The translations under genes were made by a program, and so were the position numbers. The notes below the pieces were generated by a model. That model was not told where the DNA came from. It ran no database searches and worked only from the letters and a program-made list of their open reading frames with translations. Below, one piece after another: positions 53,701 to 61,005 of a stretch of 64,000 nucleotides of DNA. Position 1 is the first letter of the stretch. Every line of letters begins with the position of its first letter. This DNA comes from Dyella japonica DSM 16301 (GTDB lineage Bacteria > Pseudomonadota > Gammaproteobacteria > Xanthomonadales > Rhodanobacteraceae): the NCBI RefSeq assembly GCF_001010355.1, contig NZ_JPLA01000022.1, positions 1 through 64,000 on the forward strand, given 5' to 3'.

Positions 53701-55190
53701 CGGATGCGACATTCACCATCAACGGCCAGCTGGTGAACACCGGTGTGATCACCATGAACAACGGCGTCGCTGGCGATCAGCTTCGTGTGGCCGGCACGTA
53801 TGCCGCCAGCGGCGGCGAGCTGGACGCGGATGCTGTCTTGAACGAGGGGGGTGCCACTGCTGCATCCGATCGCCTTGCAGCCAGCGCCGTGACACTGGCC
53901 GGTGCTCCCACTCGTATCGTGGTGCAGTCAGTTGGCGGCAATGGCGCGGTGACCACTGGCGATGGTATTCCGCTGGTGAGCGTGCCTGACGCTTCCGCCG
54001 CGGGCGCCTTCGTGCTGGGCGGTCGCGTGGTGGCGGGCCCGTACGAATACCTGTTGTATCAAGGTGGCGTTGCCGACCCGACCAACGGCTGGTGGTATCT
54101 GCGCTCGTCGGTGGGACCCACGCTACCGGCGCCGATCATTCCCCCAGGTTCGCCAGCTCTATCAGGGACTCCCCCGTCATCAGCGCTCCCCGGTCCACCG
54201 GGACCGCAGCCAGTGTCTTCTGAAAATCTGCCGATCGGACAACCCATCTTCCGGCCAGAAGTCGGTGCGTATCTGGTCAATCGCCATGCCGCGACGAACA
54301 TGCTGCTGCTAACACTGCATGATCGTCAGGGCGACCCCCAGTACGGCTCGTCGGCGCAAGATTCGGACAGTGCCATGGGCAAGCTGTGGTTTCGCGTGCT
54401 AGGCGAGTCAAACCGCGTCGATGCGGCGGGCGGGCTGTTAGAAACTCGAGGCGACAGCGCGTTGTTCCAGTTCGGTGGAGACGTCGGTAACTGGAATCTA
54501 CTGAGCGACAACGACCGCCTTCATGTGGGCGGCATGCTGGCGCGTGGCAATGCGAACGCCGATGCATCCGCCTCATTCAATCCCTCTAGCGCCCATGGGC
54601 ATACGGACGGCACAGTCACAGGCGCTTATGCCACCTGGTTCGCTCATGACGAACAGCGAATCGGTGCCTACCTGGATGCGTGGATGCAGTATGGCTGGTT
54701 CGACAACACGATACGCAGCGACATGTTGCCTTCTGTCGACTATCACTCACGCAGCTGGGAGGCATCGTTGGAGTATGGCTACGGCGTGGGCATCGGCGCG
54801 CATTGGGTGGTCGAGCCGGAGGCACAGGTTGTGTATACCGACTACCGCGCCGATCGTATCGTTGACAGCAGCCGTACCCGCGTGCAGTCACTCGATGGCG
54901 GCCTCACGCTCGGGCGCCTGGGCGTTCGCCTGTACCCGCAACTATCCTCTGACTATGCCTTGCGCCCCTTCCTGGAAATGAACTGGTGGCACGGCGGCGC
55001 GGCCAGCGAGATCGCCTTCAACGGCATCCCCGTGGCCGACGCTGTACCGGACAATCGCTACCAGGTGAAAGCAGGCTTCCAGGCCTTGGTAGGCGAAGGC
55101 TGGGTGGTCTGGGCCAGCATTGACAACGAATGGGGTCATGACGCCTATCGGCGCGCAGCGGGTCAGATGGGTGTGAAATATAGTTGGTAG
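47751..55190 (+). CDS. Large autotransporter adhesin without ESPR
   Basis: The frame is open from 47601. The ATG at 47751 is chosen because it places the hydrophobic signal (MVVIAGSCLGIPGVALA, cleavage before NCVLQ) at a normal distance, though no strong ribosome-binding site is visible. The 2479-residue product first has a polymorphic beta-helix region (residues about 50-350, NSTITNAGSITTNFVNAYGM). Autotransporter-associated repeats (GSGTTILTGANTYTGGTTIS type) follow, with two FWDG modules at 50.49 and 52.01 kb. A Pro-rich linker (PAPIIPPGSPALSGTPPSSA) precedes the 310-residue beta-barrel ending MGVKYSW. Much of the passenger and barrel resembles the 33544 protein, so the two are paralogues. 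It should be an outer-membrane adhesin. Confidence 0.92.
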   Translation: MTPVASHTFHPLAGAIRALLCRSLSTLPCRMVVIAGSCLGIPGVALANCVLQPDGLTVICDTSAPNPFPNSIAAISGGAGTVLIPTNGATVTIRAGAGLTPSGAAVQVQNNSTITNAGSITTNFVNAYGMWAGDPNNSTSTTAGYGNTLENDGSISTSGSNSVGLFARTYNMTTGNTLINRGTINTYGSISGTGTRASSAGIRSESLAPSTILNTGTVAAHGAYATIGTSGEIAVGGNGMSMAGPGTFTNAAGASVSSDNAYGFYANGANAKGITVINAGTIRGALGAIVFSPGLSNNTVVLQQGSALTGSVDGGAGGTNNTLVFDGLKSNAFVNTIVNWPMIALRNIVALTFTAPSYALTNLTLDAGTAATFATPQLTITGTLVDNGALTFASASSLGIAAPIQGSGSLTQSGSGTLTLSGVGSYTGNTLVTAGILRAGVAGVMAPSSAFTVNAGATLDLGGSNQATGSLSGAGAVTLGAGTLTTGGLGTSTLFSGVISGSGGLTKSGGGVLTLSGTNTYTGATTINQGVLAFSTPNNLGTLGNPIVFNGGTLRYLAGAFGFIGRSVSVLAGGATVDSDGFSTEFRGVASGVGGLTKIGAGTIAITGANIYTGGTTINGGALQIGLAGPTGSIVGNVVDNASLIFDRTNTLTFPGVISGTGAVSQIGSGTTILTGANTYTGGTTISSGTLQLGSGGSTGSVAGNISDNAVLSFDRGDALTYGGMVSGSGGLLQSGTGTLLLTGASTYTGATDINAGTLRVNGSNASPLTTVFSGATLGGSGTIGGSVTIQNGGHISPGNSPGTLTMSGNLLLSPGSVLDYDVGQANVPGGPLNDLLNVGGNLQLDGTLNLTRAPGGTFGPGVYRLINYSGTLTNNGLAFGTVPAVSTSNVDLLVQTAVPQQVNLVNAQALGPLTFWDGSNSALFDNDQVNGGAGIWLASASNASWADVHGAVNAPWTSNGFAIFQGTPGTVTVDNSAGAVTVAGAQFTVNGYSITGAPLTTGTADTIVRVGDGTSAGASMTATIDADIQGAGGLDKTDLGTLIVTADNTYTGGTTISGGVLQLGNGGTSGSVVGNITNNASLVFNRGDVVTYAGIVTSTGALTQAGPGTTILTGENTYTGVTNISAGTLQLGNGGSTGSLVGPVVDNAALVISHGNSVTLPGMISGTGTLTQSGSGTAILTGDNTYTGSTTIRSGILQLGNGGITGSVAGNISDNATLVFDRSDALTYGGVVSGSGTLTQSGSGTLLLTGANTYAGTTNVNAGMLRVNGFIASPLATVLDGAALGGSGTIGGSVTIQNGGHLAPGNSPGTLTIGGDLLLSSGSMLDYELGQANVPGGALNDLTSVGGNIVLDGSLNVTVSAGGTFGPGVYRLINYTGTLADNGLAFGTVPAGFTPNVDLLVQTAVPQQVNLVNTQALGALTFWDGNNSALFNNRQVNGGSGTWLASASDASWADSTGVANASWPADGFAIFQGIPGTVTVDNSSGAVTLSGVQFTVNGYTITGAPLKTNTTDTIVRVGDGTLAGTGMSATIGAVIQGTGGLDKTDLGTLILAADNTYTGGTTISSGVLQLGNNGTSGSVIGNITNNASLVFNRSDAATYAGIVSGIGELTQAGSGTTVLTGHSTYTGLTTISAGILQLGDGGATGSIAGPVTDNASLVINHANLVTLPGTISGTGSLIQQGQGTTVLAADNTYVGGTTIAAGTLQLGNGGTSGSIAGNIIDNATLVFDRNDTVTYGGVVSGSGTLTQAGTGTLVLSGDNSYTGVTTIASGVLQIGDGGSTGSIAGPMVNNGGLQFNRGDSLNYAGTISGSGWVRQFGSGTTTLTGTNSFTGGTFVDAGTLAVGADNNLGDPSGAVTLNGGTLQLNAAFDSVRSLVFDAAGGTIATTNRNKFSGSVTGIGGLTKTGAGVLVFNTTANFAGPTRVAAGTLAVGDAAHASAQLAGGGYVNVDLGAAFGGYGSVTGDVDNAGTLGVGNALPAFAHGPDATFTINGQLVNTGVITMNNGVAGDQLRVAGTYAASGGELDADAVLNEGGATAASDRLAASAVTLAGAPTRIVVQSVGGNGAVTTGDGIPLVSVPDASAAGAFVLGGRVVAGPYEYLLYQGGVADPTNGWWYLRSSVGPTLPAPIIPPGSPALSGTPPSSALPGPPGPQPVSSENLPIGQPIFRPEVGAYLVNRHAATNMLLLTLHDRQGDPQYGSSAQDSDSAMGKLWFRVLGESNRVDAAGGLLETRGDSALFQFGGDVGNWNLLSDNDRLHVGGMLARGNANADASASFNPSSAHGHTDGTVTGAYATWFAHDEQRIGAYLDAWMQYGWFDNTIRSDMLPSVDYHSRSWEASLEYGYGVGIGAHWVVEPEAQVVYTDYRADRIVDSSRTRVQSLDGGLTLGRLGVRLYPQLSSDYALRPFLEMNWWHGGAASEIAFNGIPVADAVPDNRYQVKAGFQALVGEGWVVWASIDNEWGHDAYRRAAGQMGVKYSW

Positions 55191-55344
55191 AGAGGACATG
55201 TCTTGTATTGCGAGTGTAATGACGTCCGCTTGCAACCCGAAGTGGACCTCTCGGGGGCGGCCGAAAATAGGCAATAGCAGCAAGGAGAGCAACACCAGTA
55301 CGTTGTTCAGACTCTACCGAAATGTTGTTGATCCATCACCGAAA

Positions 55345-55386
55345 TCTGCATACGCGTACACGTACTGCGTATACGCGTAGACGTAG
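55345..55386. promoter_or_regulatory. TACGCGTA operator-like cluster
   Basis: The eight-base palindrome TACGCGTA occurs twice, and related ACACGTAC and GACGTAG steps lie between and after, all within 42 bases. The cluster lies about 85 bases before the HTH gene of island 2. It looks like tandem binding sites for a regulator, possibly that HTH protein. Confidence 0.45.
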
Positions 55387-55468
55387 TTACCATGCAGTTC
55401 CGCTACAGGTAGCTTTGTTTTCGCATCGGGTCGCGATGCGTATTGGAGCAAATTTTGTGCAAAGCAAA

Positions 55469-55720
55469 ATGATTGAGCCGATGAAGATTAGCCTTCAGCG
55501 GATAGGTGAATTAACTGGCGAATCGGTATCGGTTATCTACGACGCGATCAACGCAGGTCATCTAAGGACCTTTCTGGTCGGTCGCCGCCGCTTCGCGCGG
55601 CCAGAAGCTATTCGGGCATGGGTGGACCATCTTGAGGCGCAGAGCGATTCGGGGCGGCCGGTGTGTTATCGGCGACGTGAGGTGAGTCGTTGCTGTCCTA
55701 CGGTGCACTCCGATGAGTGA
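55469..55720 (+). CDS. AlpA/excisionase-like helix-turn-helix protein of island 2
   Basis: The 83-residue product from the ATG at 55469 reads MIEPMKISLQRIGELTGESV + SVIYDAINAGHLRTFLVGRR, then RFARPEAIRAWVDHLEAQSD. This is an HTH plus wing (about residues 6-55) as in excisionases and DNA-binding domains of integrative elements. A longer frame from 55322 has an unlikely N-terminus. It occupies the same place as the HTH gene at 11627 in island 1. The following small gene overlaps its stop by 8 bases, so they are coupled. Confidence 0.65.
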   Translation: MIEPMKISLQRIGELTGESVSVIYDAINAGHLRTFLVGRRRFARPEAIRAWVDHLEAQSDSGRPVCYRRREVSRCCPTVHSDE

Positions 55721-55904
55721 TGTATCCGTAGGTCGACGGAAGCTATCCCGAGGTGCTCGCAAATGCCGCAACCGGCCGTTGCTGTTGATCTCGCAGAAGT
55801 ACATTGATCCAAATGGAAATTGGCATCGACCACCCGGGATTTGTGAGCAATACCTAAATGTCTGGGCCGCCGTGGTCCGCCCAGCCATGGCCGAGCCCAT
55901 TTAA
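55713..55904 (+). CDS. Small hypothetical protein of island 2
   Basis: The 63-residue product reads MSDVSVGRRKLSRGARKCRN, then RPLLLISQKYIDPNGNWHRP and EQYLNVWAAVVRPAMAEPI. It is basic in the N-terminal third. I do not recognise it. The 8-base overlap with the HTH gene argues that it is translated. It may be an accessory regulator of the element. Confidence 0.5.
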   Translation: MSDVSVGRRKLSRGARKCRNRPLLLISQKYIDPNGNWHRPPGICEQYLNVWAAVVRPAMAEPI

Positions 55905-55970
55905 TAATGCGCGTTTGTGCGGTACGCGATGTATCGAAGTTTCGACCCCACAAGATGTGGTGTCGATCTT

Positions 55971-56825
55971 ATGAACTTCTATAAGCATCATTTGGGTGAT
56001 TACTCCAAAGCGACCTCACACCTTTCGTTCGTCGAGGACGCTGCATACAGCAAGCTTCTCCGCAAGTACTACAGCAAAGAGAAGCCCATTCCGGGTGCAC
56101 TCAATGCCGCCCAGCGTCTGGTAGGGGCGCGAGCCCGTCACGAGAGAATGGCTGTCGAGACGGTGCTCAAGGAGTTCTTTCAGTACGACGGGGAGCGGAA
56201 TGTCTGGCGCAATAAGCGAGCCGACGAAGAGATTTCCAAGGCCAATGCCCAGGCGGAGACGAATCGGCGTATCGCTGAGGAGCGCGAGGCGTCGCGGCGT
56301 CGAAGGAACGAAGTCGATGATCGAGTGGTTTCGAGCGGCGAAATGGGTAAGTCATTCAACGAGCTCGGCACGAACCGTGAACCTAGCCAGACGCCAGACT
56401 CCATAAGCCACATCTCCAAGACAGGAAAGCCAGAGCACTCGCACGCATCAGCACTTTTGGAGGTGTCGACCGAGGCCGGGCGTGCGTGTGCGCTTCTCCG
56501 TCAAGCCGGTTGTAGGAGAGTCAATCCAAGCAATCCAAAGCTCCTCGCTGCACTTAATGAGGGGGTGACCCCGGAAACGATCCGTGACACCTACCTCGAA
56601 CGCCCTGACGCCGCTGCCCCGTTTGCGTGGGCCATTGCCACTGCTCGTAATCGTCAAGCCCAATGCGCGACGGAAGAAACTGTCCCCACGCCGACACGAG
56701 TCACCGGTGCGGCACCGATGAGCAAAACCCTGCAGGCACTCCATGAACTCGAAGCGCACAAAAATGGTACCCGAGTGGATCAAGCGGGAAATCGGCTCCG
56801 GATTACAGAAGTTGGTTCTGCTTAG
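55971..56825 (+). CDS. DUF1376 replication-type protein of island 2
   Basis: The ATG at 55971 gives the family start MNFYKHHLGDYSKATSHLSF + VEDAAYSKLLRKYYSKEKPI. This corresponds to the DUF1376 pattern of YdaU-like proteins, which occur in prophage and integrative-element replication modules. The middle is a charged coiled coil (EEISKANAQAETNRRIAEER). The last 100 residues (LRQAGCRRVNPSNPKLLAAL, FAWAIATARNRQAQC) form a small helical domain often found at the end of such replication proteins. Length is 284 residues. The following gene starts 83 bases inside this one in another frame. Confidence 0.7.
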   Translation: MNFYKHHLGDYSKATSHLSFVEDAAYSKLLRKYYSKEKPIPGALNAAQRLVGARARHERMAVETVLKEFFQYDGERNVWRNKRADEEISKANAQAETNRRIAEEREASRRRRNEVDDRVVSSGEMGKSFNELGTNREPSQTPDSISHISKTGKPEHSHASALLEVSTEAGRACALLRQAGCRRVNPSNPKLLAALNEGVTPETIRDTYLERPDAAAPFAWAIATARNRQAQCATEETVPTPTRVTGAAPMSKTLQALHELEAHKNGTRVDQAGNRLRITEVGSA

Positions 56826-57156
56826 CCTCGAACGAACTCCCGCGATGGACGTTCTTTCCGGTGGAACATTGCCCGCCTGTGCAGAGGCAATCTCCTATGG
56901 GCGAGAGTTTGACGAGGAGCGTGACGTTCCGAGGTTCAGGACCGCGTTTCTGAGGCTTCAGGCGACATGTAGACAGTGGCCCGTTCCGCGCGATTTTATT
57001 GAAGCGCTTCCTAGCCACGAAAGGGTAGTCAAACCTAAGCGAATCGATAGCGATGCGGCGCGTAGCGGTCGAATGCAATCCATCAAAGATGCCTCTGAAA
57101 GGATTGAGTCTGGTGGCTCGCAGTACCCGGCAAGTAATCATTCGATCGGGTTTTGA
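56743..57156 (+). CDS. Hypothetical protein following the DUF1376 gene
   Basis: The 137-residue frame reads MVPEWIKREIGSGLQKLVLL (from its second ATG at 56764), REFDEERDVPRFRTAFLRLQ and CRQWPVPRDFIEALPSHERV. Small proteins of this EWIKREI---L--L type follow replication genes in prophages and integrative elements of proteobacteria, but the function is unknown. The 83-base overlap with the DUF1376 gene, which reads in another frame, implies coupling. It ends 65 bases before the palindromes. Confidence 0.55.
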   Translation: MNSKRTKMVPEWIKREIGSGLQKLVLLSLERTPAMDVLSGGTLPACAEAISYGREFDEERDVPRFRTAFLRLQATCRQWPVPRDFIEALPSHERVVKPKRIDSDAARSGRMQSIKDASERIESGGSQYPASNHSIGF

Positions 57157-57221
57157 AGACGGCCTTGGTGCTGACATTAAGAGGGCGCGATATGAAGCGG
57201 GTAGGCCGCTGGCATCGGTGA

Positions 57222-57325
57222 GTGGGCCAGCGTTAGCCCAACAGAAGTACAGAGCATCGATGAGTGGGCCAGCGTCTGCCCAGCAGCGGTACGCAGCATC
57301 CTTCAGTGGGCCAATGATGGCCCAC
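57222..57325. repeat. Three copies of the island-1 palindrome
   Basis: TGGGCCAGCGTTAGCCCA (from 57223), TGGGCCAGCGTCTGCCCA (from about 57265) and TGGGCCAATGATGGCCCA (from about 57307) have the same arms as the 13-copy array at 16429-16868. They are 42 bases apart. Linkers are about 24 bases and similar to one another (GTACAGAGCATC and GTACGCAGCATC). Confidence 0.88.
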
Positions 57326-57355
57326 TGACACGTACCGAGGCATTGAGAGGGGTGA

Positions 57356-58535
57356 TTGTGCGAAGTGCCATTCCATGCCCCTTATTCACAAACTGCCCAT
57401 GGGTTGACGCGGTCACTGACGTGGTCGCGTGAATTCCTTGATGCGAACCTAGCGGCCCTCAAACTATCACCATCAATACAATTAAAACAATCATTGGTAT
57501 TGATGGATTGCGATTTGGTTCAGGCGGACGCAGAAGACGGCAGAGATTACACTGATGGTATTGATGGCTTTGGAGTGAGTTATGGAGGGCGTCGACATTG
57601 TCAATGGCGAAGCACTTGCGGCCGGGCCTTACTCGGGTGCTCCTTTCCTGACGACTCGCCCGCGGTCCGATCATCTATCAGTGGTCGTCTCGGGGCGTCA
57701 GTCTCGATCTGGGCATGCGCCACTCTAGGTGGCCATTCCCCAAGAGCTCCTTCGCCGCCTGCGGTTCGAAACCCTTGGCAGCACCAATCAGGTCCTCATC
57801 GCCCTTGTTCGCCAAGCCATAACCTGGCTGGATGGCGACGGCCTGACGTTGCGCGCCGATGTCCATGAAGGGCCTGTCCCTGCGTCGCCGGTCGCCACCA
57901 GAGTCATCCCGGATCATCTCGACAGGCAAGCGAAGCAGGACTTCATCCAGTCCCTGGATGACCTTTGGCCCAATGCCCGCCTGAGCTCAGTGCTACGAGA
58001 CGGGCATTTGCTTGCCATCCAGATGGAGCGACAACCCAGAGCAGATGCTCAGCTCACTCAGATATCCATTCCCAAGGAAGTGCTGGCACGCTTGCAGCGC
58101 GATGGTGTCGGAGCAGTCAGTCAGTTGGTTATTTCGCTTGCTCCCTACGCCATGCGTCGATTGGACAGAGACAAGCTCTCTCTGGATGTGGGAGCTGAGT
58201 CGGCCCGTCCAGCGATCTCGAGCAACGAGGCCGAAGCAAAGCAACCTAAGGGCAGTGCAGTTAAGGAGCACCAAAAATCGGCGAGCCTGACTGTTGGCGA
58301 TCTGATCAGCGCGTTGTCAAGGCTGCCCACGCACTCGCGTGTCGTGTTCGACGAGCGCGAGGACAGGTGGTGGGACGTCGAGCACGTAGAGGCTTCTCAT
58401 ATGGGTGTCGACAACTCTTGCGAGCGAGCACCGGCTCCAAGGGGGGGGGCTCCGCTGGAGGAGGCAGCGGTGCTTGTGTTGCTAAAGGGGAGCCCATCCG
58501 ACGTCTACGAATTTAATGGCGACGAGATCGAGTGA
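57356..58535 (+). pseudogene. Copy of the duplicated-domain protein, interrupted by a stop
   Basis: The segment matches 21632-22807 from the divergent leader onward. The start ATG is at 57582 (MEGVDIVNGEALAAG). A TAG at 57726-57728 stands where the island-1 copy has CAG, so full-length translation stops after 48 codons. Downstream, VAIPQELLRRLRFETLGSTN, QVLIALVRQAITWLDGDGLT and ISIPKEVLARLQRDGVGAVS are well preserved, and re-initiation at the GTG at 57729 would give a 268-residue protein lacking only the N-terminal tail. It may therefore be a pseudogene or a shortened gene. The leader keeps only the first codons of the divergent membrane-protein gene. Confidence 0.75.
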
Positions 58536-58559
58536 TCAGCGGTCCTCTTGTGCAGTTTC

Positions 58560-58808
58560 GGCTGTCAAAGGAACCGACAAGCTGGCAAGAAGAGCCGATG
58601 GTGATGGGTGTTGTAGCAAGAGCCGAGACTCAAGCTCGTCGTCAACATTCCGAACAAGCGGCCGAATACTTCTGTTCGATGGCATAAAAGCTGTTGATGA
58701 TGGCGTTGGTTAGAAGTGCAAGAGGCTATAGCTGGCAAAGCCAGATCCCTCAGGCCAATGACGAAGACTGGTGTCTAGAGGCGCAAACGGAAAAGCCGAA
58801 AGCTATTA
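58560..58808 (+). repeat. Copy of the hsdM leader
   Basis: The sequence parallels 22820-23058 base by base over several blocks, including AGCTGGCAAGAAGAGCCGAT and GCCGAGACTCAAGC. It ends at the hsdM stub. There is no ORF in it. Confidence 0.6.
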
Positions 58809-58961
58809 ATTGTCGACATTAAAAACCCACTCTGGGCCACGGCGGACCATCTTCGCGCCAACATGGGCGGCGCCCGGACCAAGCACACTGTGTTTGGGCT
58901 CACCATTGCCAGCATGCTTTCCGCTGAGATGGTGAATTTCCCCATCGCTCGCTACTTTTAA
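58809..58961 (+). pseudogene. hsdM 5' stub without start codon
   Basis: The frame reads IVDIKNPLWATADHLRANMG, then ARTKHTVFGLTIASMLSAEM, and stops at TAA 58959. It aligns with [20 protein letters not shown] of the intact HsdM. The ATG has become ATT, one codon is missing and only about 45 residues survive. This is a decayed copy of the same restriction-modification cassette; hsdS and hsdR are absent. Confidence 0.82.
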
Positions 58962-59216
58962 TCCTTGGCAGTAGCGCAGTGTGGTGCCTCGAGCCGCCGC
59001 ATTTTACGCGACCTCTCTAGTTGGTGTGCGAGTGCAAGTGCCTGCCGGCTCCAAATCAAATCTAATCTGCTGGATTTACTTGATTCGTAGTTGCCCGCCA
59101 CGACTCGTAAGAGTCGCGTGATGCCTCACGTGTGCTCAGCGTCGGTGAGCAGCGAGCTGTCAGGAGGGCGCAGTCGTCTTGTTTTTTTTGCAGGATGCTT
59201 GCAGGACAAATGAAAA
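58962..59216. other. Intergenic between island 2 and tRNA-Pro
   Basis: No gene or tRNA fragment is seen. A short inverted repeat CGACTCGTAAGAGTCGCG lies near 59101, and an eight-T run near 59182. Confidence 0.4.
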
Positions 59217-59239
59217 AGGCCGCTCGGTGAGAGTGGCCT
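59217..59239 (-). terminator. Terminator of the tRNA-Pro gene
   Basis: On the minus strand AGGCC-A-CTC and GAG-C-GGCCT pair around a five-base loop, and TTTTT follows. It lies 17 bases after the CCA end of the tRNA. Confidence 0.75.
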
Positions 59240-59255
59240 AAGTCATTGAAAACAT

Positions 59256-59332
59256 TGGTCGGGGTGACATGATTCGAACATGCGACTTCTACGTCCCGAA
59301 CGTAGCGCTCTACCAGGCTGAGCTACACCCCG
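59256..59332 (-). tRNA. tRNA-Pro(CGG)
   Basis: The minus strand folds into a full cloverleaf of 77 bases including CCA. The acceptor arms are CGGGGTG and CACCCCG with discriminator A. The D arm contains TAGCTCAGCCTGGTAGAGC, the anticodon stem-loop is CTACG-TTCGGGA-CGTAG giving anticodon CGG, and the T loop is TTCGAAT. The CCA end is encoded. It lies just before hisS on the opposite strand. Island 2 ends about 290 bases from its 3' end, so it could have served as an attachment site, but no duplicated tRNA 3' end was found in the window. Confidence 0.95.
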
Positions 59333-59531
59333 TGGGAGCCGCGTATCTTAATGACACCTCGGAGGCTTGGCAACAGTTGCGGGGAAAAAATCTTCACAAA
59401 CGTTGGCCGGCGGGTCGCAGGGCCTCTGAGCAAGGTCTTGGGGCGGCCTTCTGCTAATCTATACGGCTCTGTCGGACAGGTTGCCAACCGGCGTTGGCCG
59501 ACGTTTTTCACACCGCTAAGCAGAGGACTTC

Positions 59532-60917
59532 ATGGCGCTTACCCAGGCCCGCACCATGCCCGGCGTGCTCGAGCTGCTGCCGCTCGACCAGATCGCGTTC
59601 CAGCGCATGCTCGACGTGATCCGCCGCAACTATGAGCGCTTCGGTTTTCTGCCGGTGGAAACGCCGGTGATGGAATTCTCCGACGTGCTGCTCACCAAGA
59701 CGGGCGGTGAGACCGAGCGCCAGGTGTATTTCGTGCAGTCCACCGGCGCCTTGAACAACGCCGACAAGGGCGACGGCGTGCCCGAGCTGGCGCTGCGCTT
59801 CGACCTCACCGTGCCGCTGGCCCGCTATGTGGCCGAGCATGAGCACGACCTCTCGTTCCCGTTCCGCCGCTACCAGATGCAGCGCGTCTACCGCGGCGAG
59901 CGCGCCCAGCGCGGCCGCTTCCGCGAGTTCTACCAGTGCGACATCGATGTGATCGGCAAGGACAGCCTGTCGGTGCGTTACGACGCCGAGCTGCCCGCGG
60001 TGATCTACAGCGTGTTCCGCGAACTGAACGTCGGCGCGTTCACCATCCAGCTCAATAACCGCAAGCTGATGCGCGGCTTTTTCGAAAGCCTGGGCGTCAC
60101 CGATGGCGAGCAGCAGACCCTGGTGCTGCGCGAAGTGGACAAGCTGGACAAGCGCGGCGCCGATTACGTGCGTGACACGCTGATCGCCGAGCCGTTCGGC
60201 CTGAGCGCGGAAACCGCGCAGAAGATCCTCGATTTCGTGCAGGTGCGCTCCACCTCGTTGCAGGACGCGCTCGACAAGCTCGACGCGCTCGGCGCCGGTC
60301 CGGAAACGATGGAGCAGGGCCGTGCGGAGCTGAAGGAAGTGCTGCAGCTGATCCACGCGTTCGGCGTGCCGGAATCGCATTACGCCTTGAACCTGTCGAT
60401 TGCCCGTGGCCTGGACTACTACACGGGCACCGTCTACGAGACCACGCTCAACGATCATCCGCAGATTGGCTCGGTCTGTTCCGGTGGTCGCTACGAGAAT
60501 CTCGCCGGCCAGTACACCAAGTCGCACCTGCCGGGCGTGGGCATTTCGATCGGACTCACCCGCCTGTATTGGCAGCTGCGCGATGCCGGCCTGATTGGCA
60601 CCGCGCGCAGCACGGTCGACGTTCTCGTGACCCAGATGGATCCGGCGCAGCTGCCGGCTTACCTGGCCGTGGCCAGCGAATTGCGCGGTGCCGGCATCGC
60701 CACCGAAGTGGTGCTCGATGGCGGCAAGCTTGGCAAGCAGTTCAAGTACGCCGACCGCGCGGGCATCCGCTTCGTGATCGTGCTGGGCGAAGACGAGCTG
60801 GCCAAGGGCGTGGTGACCGTGAAGGACCTGCGCCGCGAGGACCAGTTCGAAGTGGCGCGCGCCGATCTGATCAAGACGCTGCGGGTGGAACTGGCGCAGG
60901 CCGAAATCGGCGCCTGA
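59532..60917 (+). CDS. hisS: Histidine--tRNA ligase
   Basis: The 461-residue protein is a class II aminoacyl-tRNA synthetase. Motif 2 is [20 protein letters not shown] + [11 protein letters not shown]. The histidine-binding loop is [20 protein letters not shown]. The second histidine-specific block with motif 3 is [20 protein letters not shown] + [16 protein letters not shown]. The C-terminal 95 residues are the anticodon-binding alpha/beta domain ([20 protein letters not shown]). It charges tRNA-His in the cytoplasm. AGAGGA lies upstream of the ATG. An ammonia-lyase gene follows in the same direction after 88 bases. A long minus-strand frame covering the gene is codon-bias shadow. Confidence 0.95.
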   Translation: MALTQARTMPGVLELLPLDQIAFQRMLDVIRRNYERFGFLPVETPVMEFSDVLLTKTGGETERQVYFVQSTGALNNADKGDGVPELALRFDLTVPLARYVAEHEHDLSFPFRRYQMQRVYRGERAQRGRFREFYQCDIDVIGKDSLSVRYDAELPAVIYSVFRELNVGAFTIQLNNRKLMRGFFESLGVTDGEQQTLVLREVDKLDKRGADYVRDTLIAEPFGLSAETAQKILDFVQVRSTSLQDALDKLDALGAGPETMEQGRAELKEVLQLIHAFGVPESHYALNLSIARGLDYYTGTVYETTLNDHPQIGSVCSGGRYENLAGQYTKSHLPGVGISIGLTRLYWQLRDAGLIGTARSTVDVLVTQMDPAQLPAYLAVASELRGAGIATEVVLDGGKLGKQFKYADRAGIRFVIVLGEDELAKGVVTVKDLRREDQFEVARADLIKTLRVELAQAEIGA

Positions 60918-61005
60918 GCGCACCTCGCTTTCATCACATGCCGCCGCAGCCTCGACGCGCGGCGGCTGACATCGACTTGAAGGCCCGTCCGGGCTGGAGC
61001 CAAGC

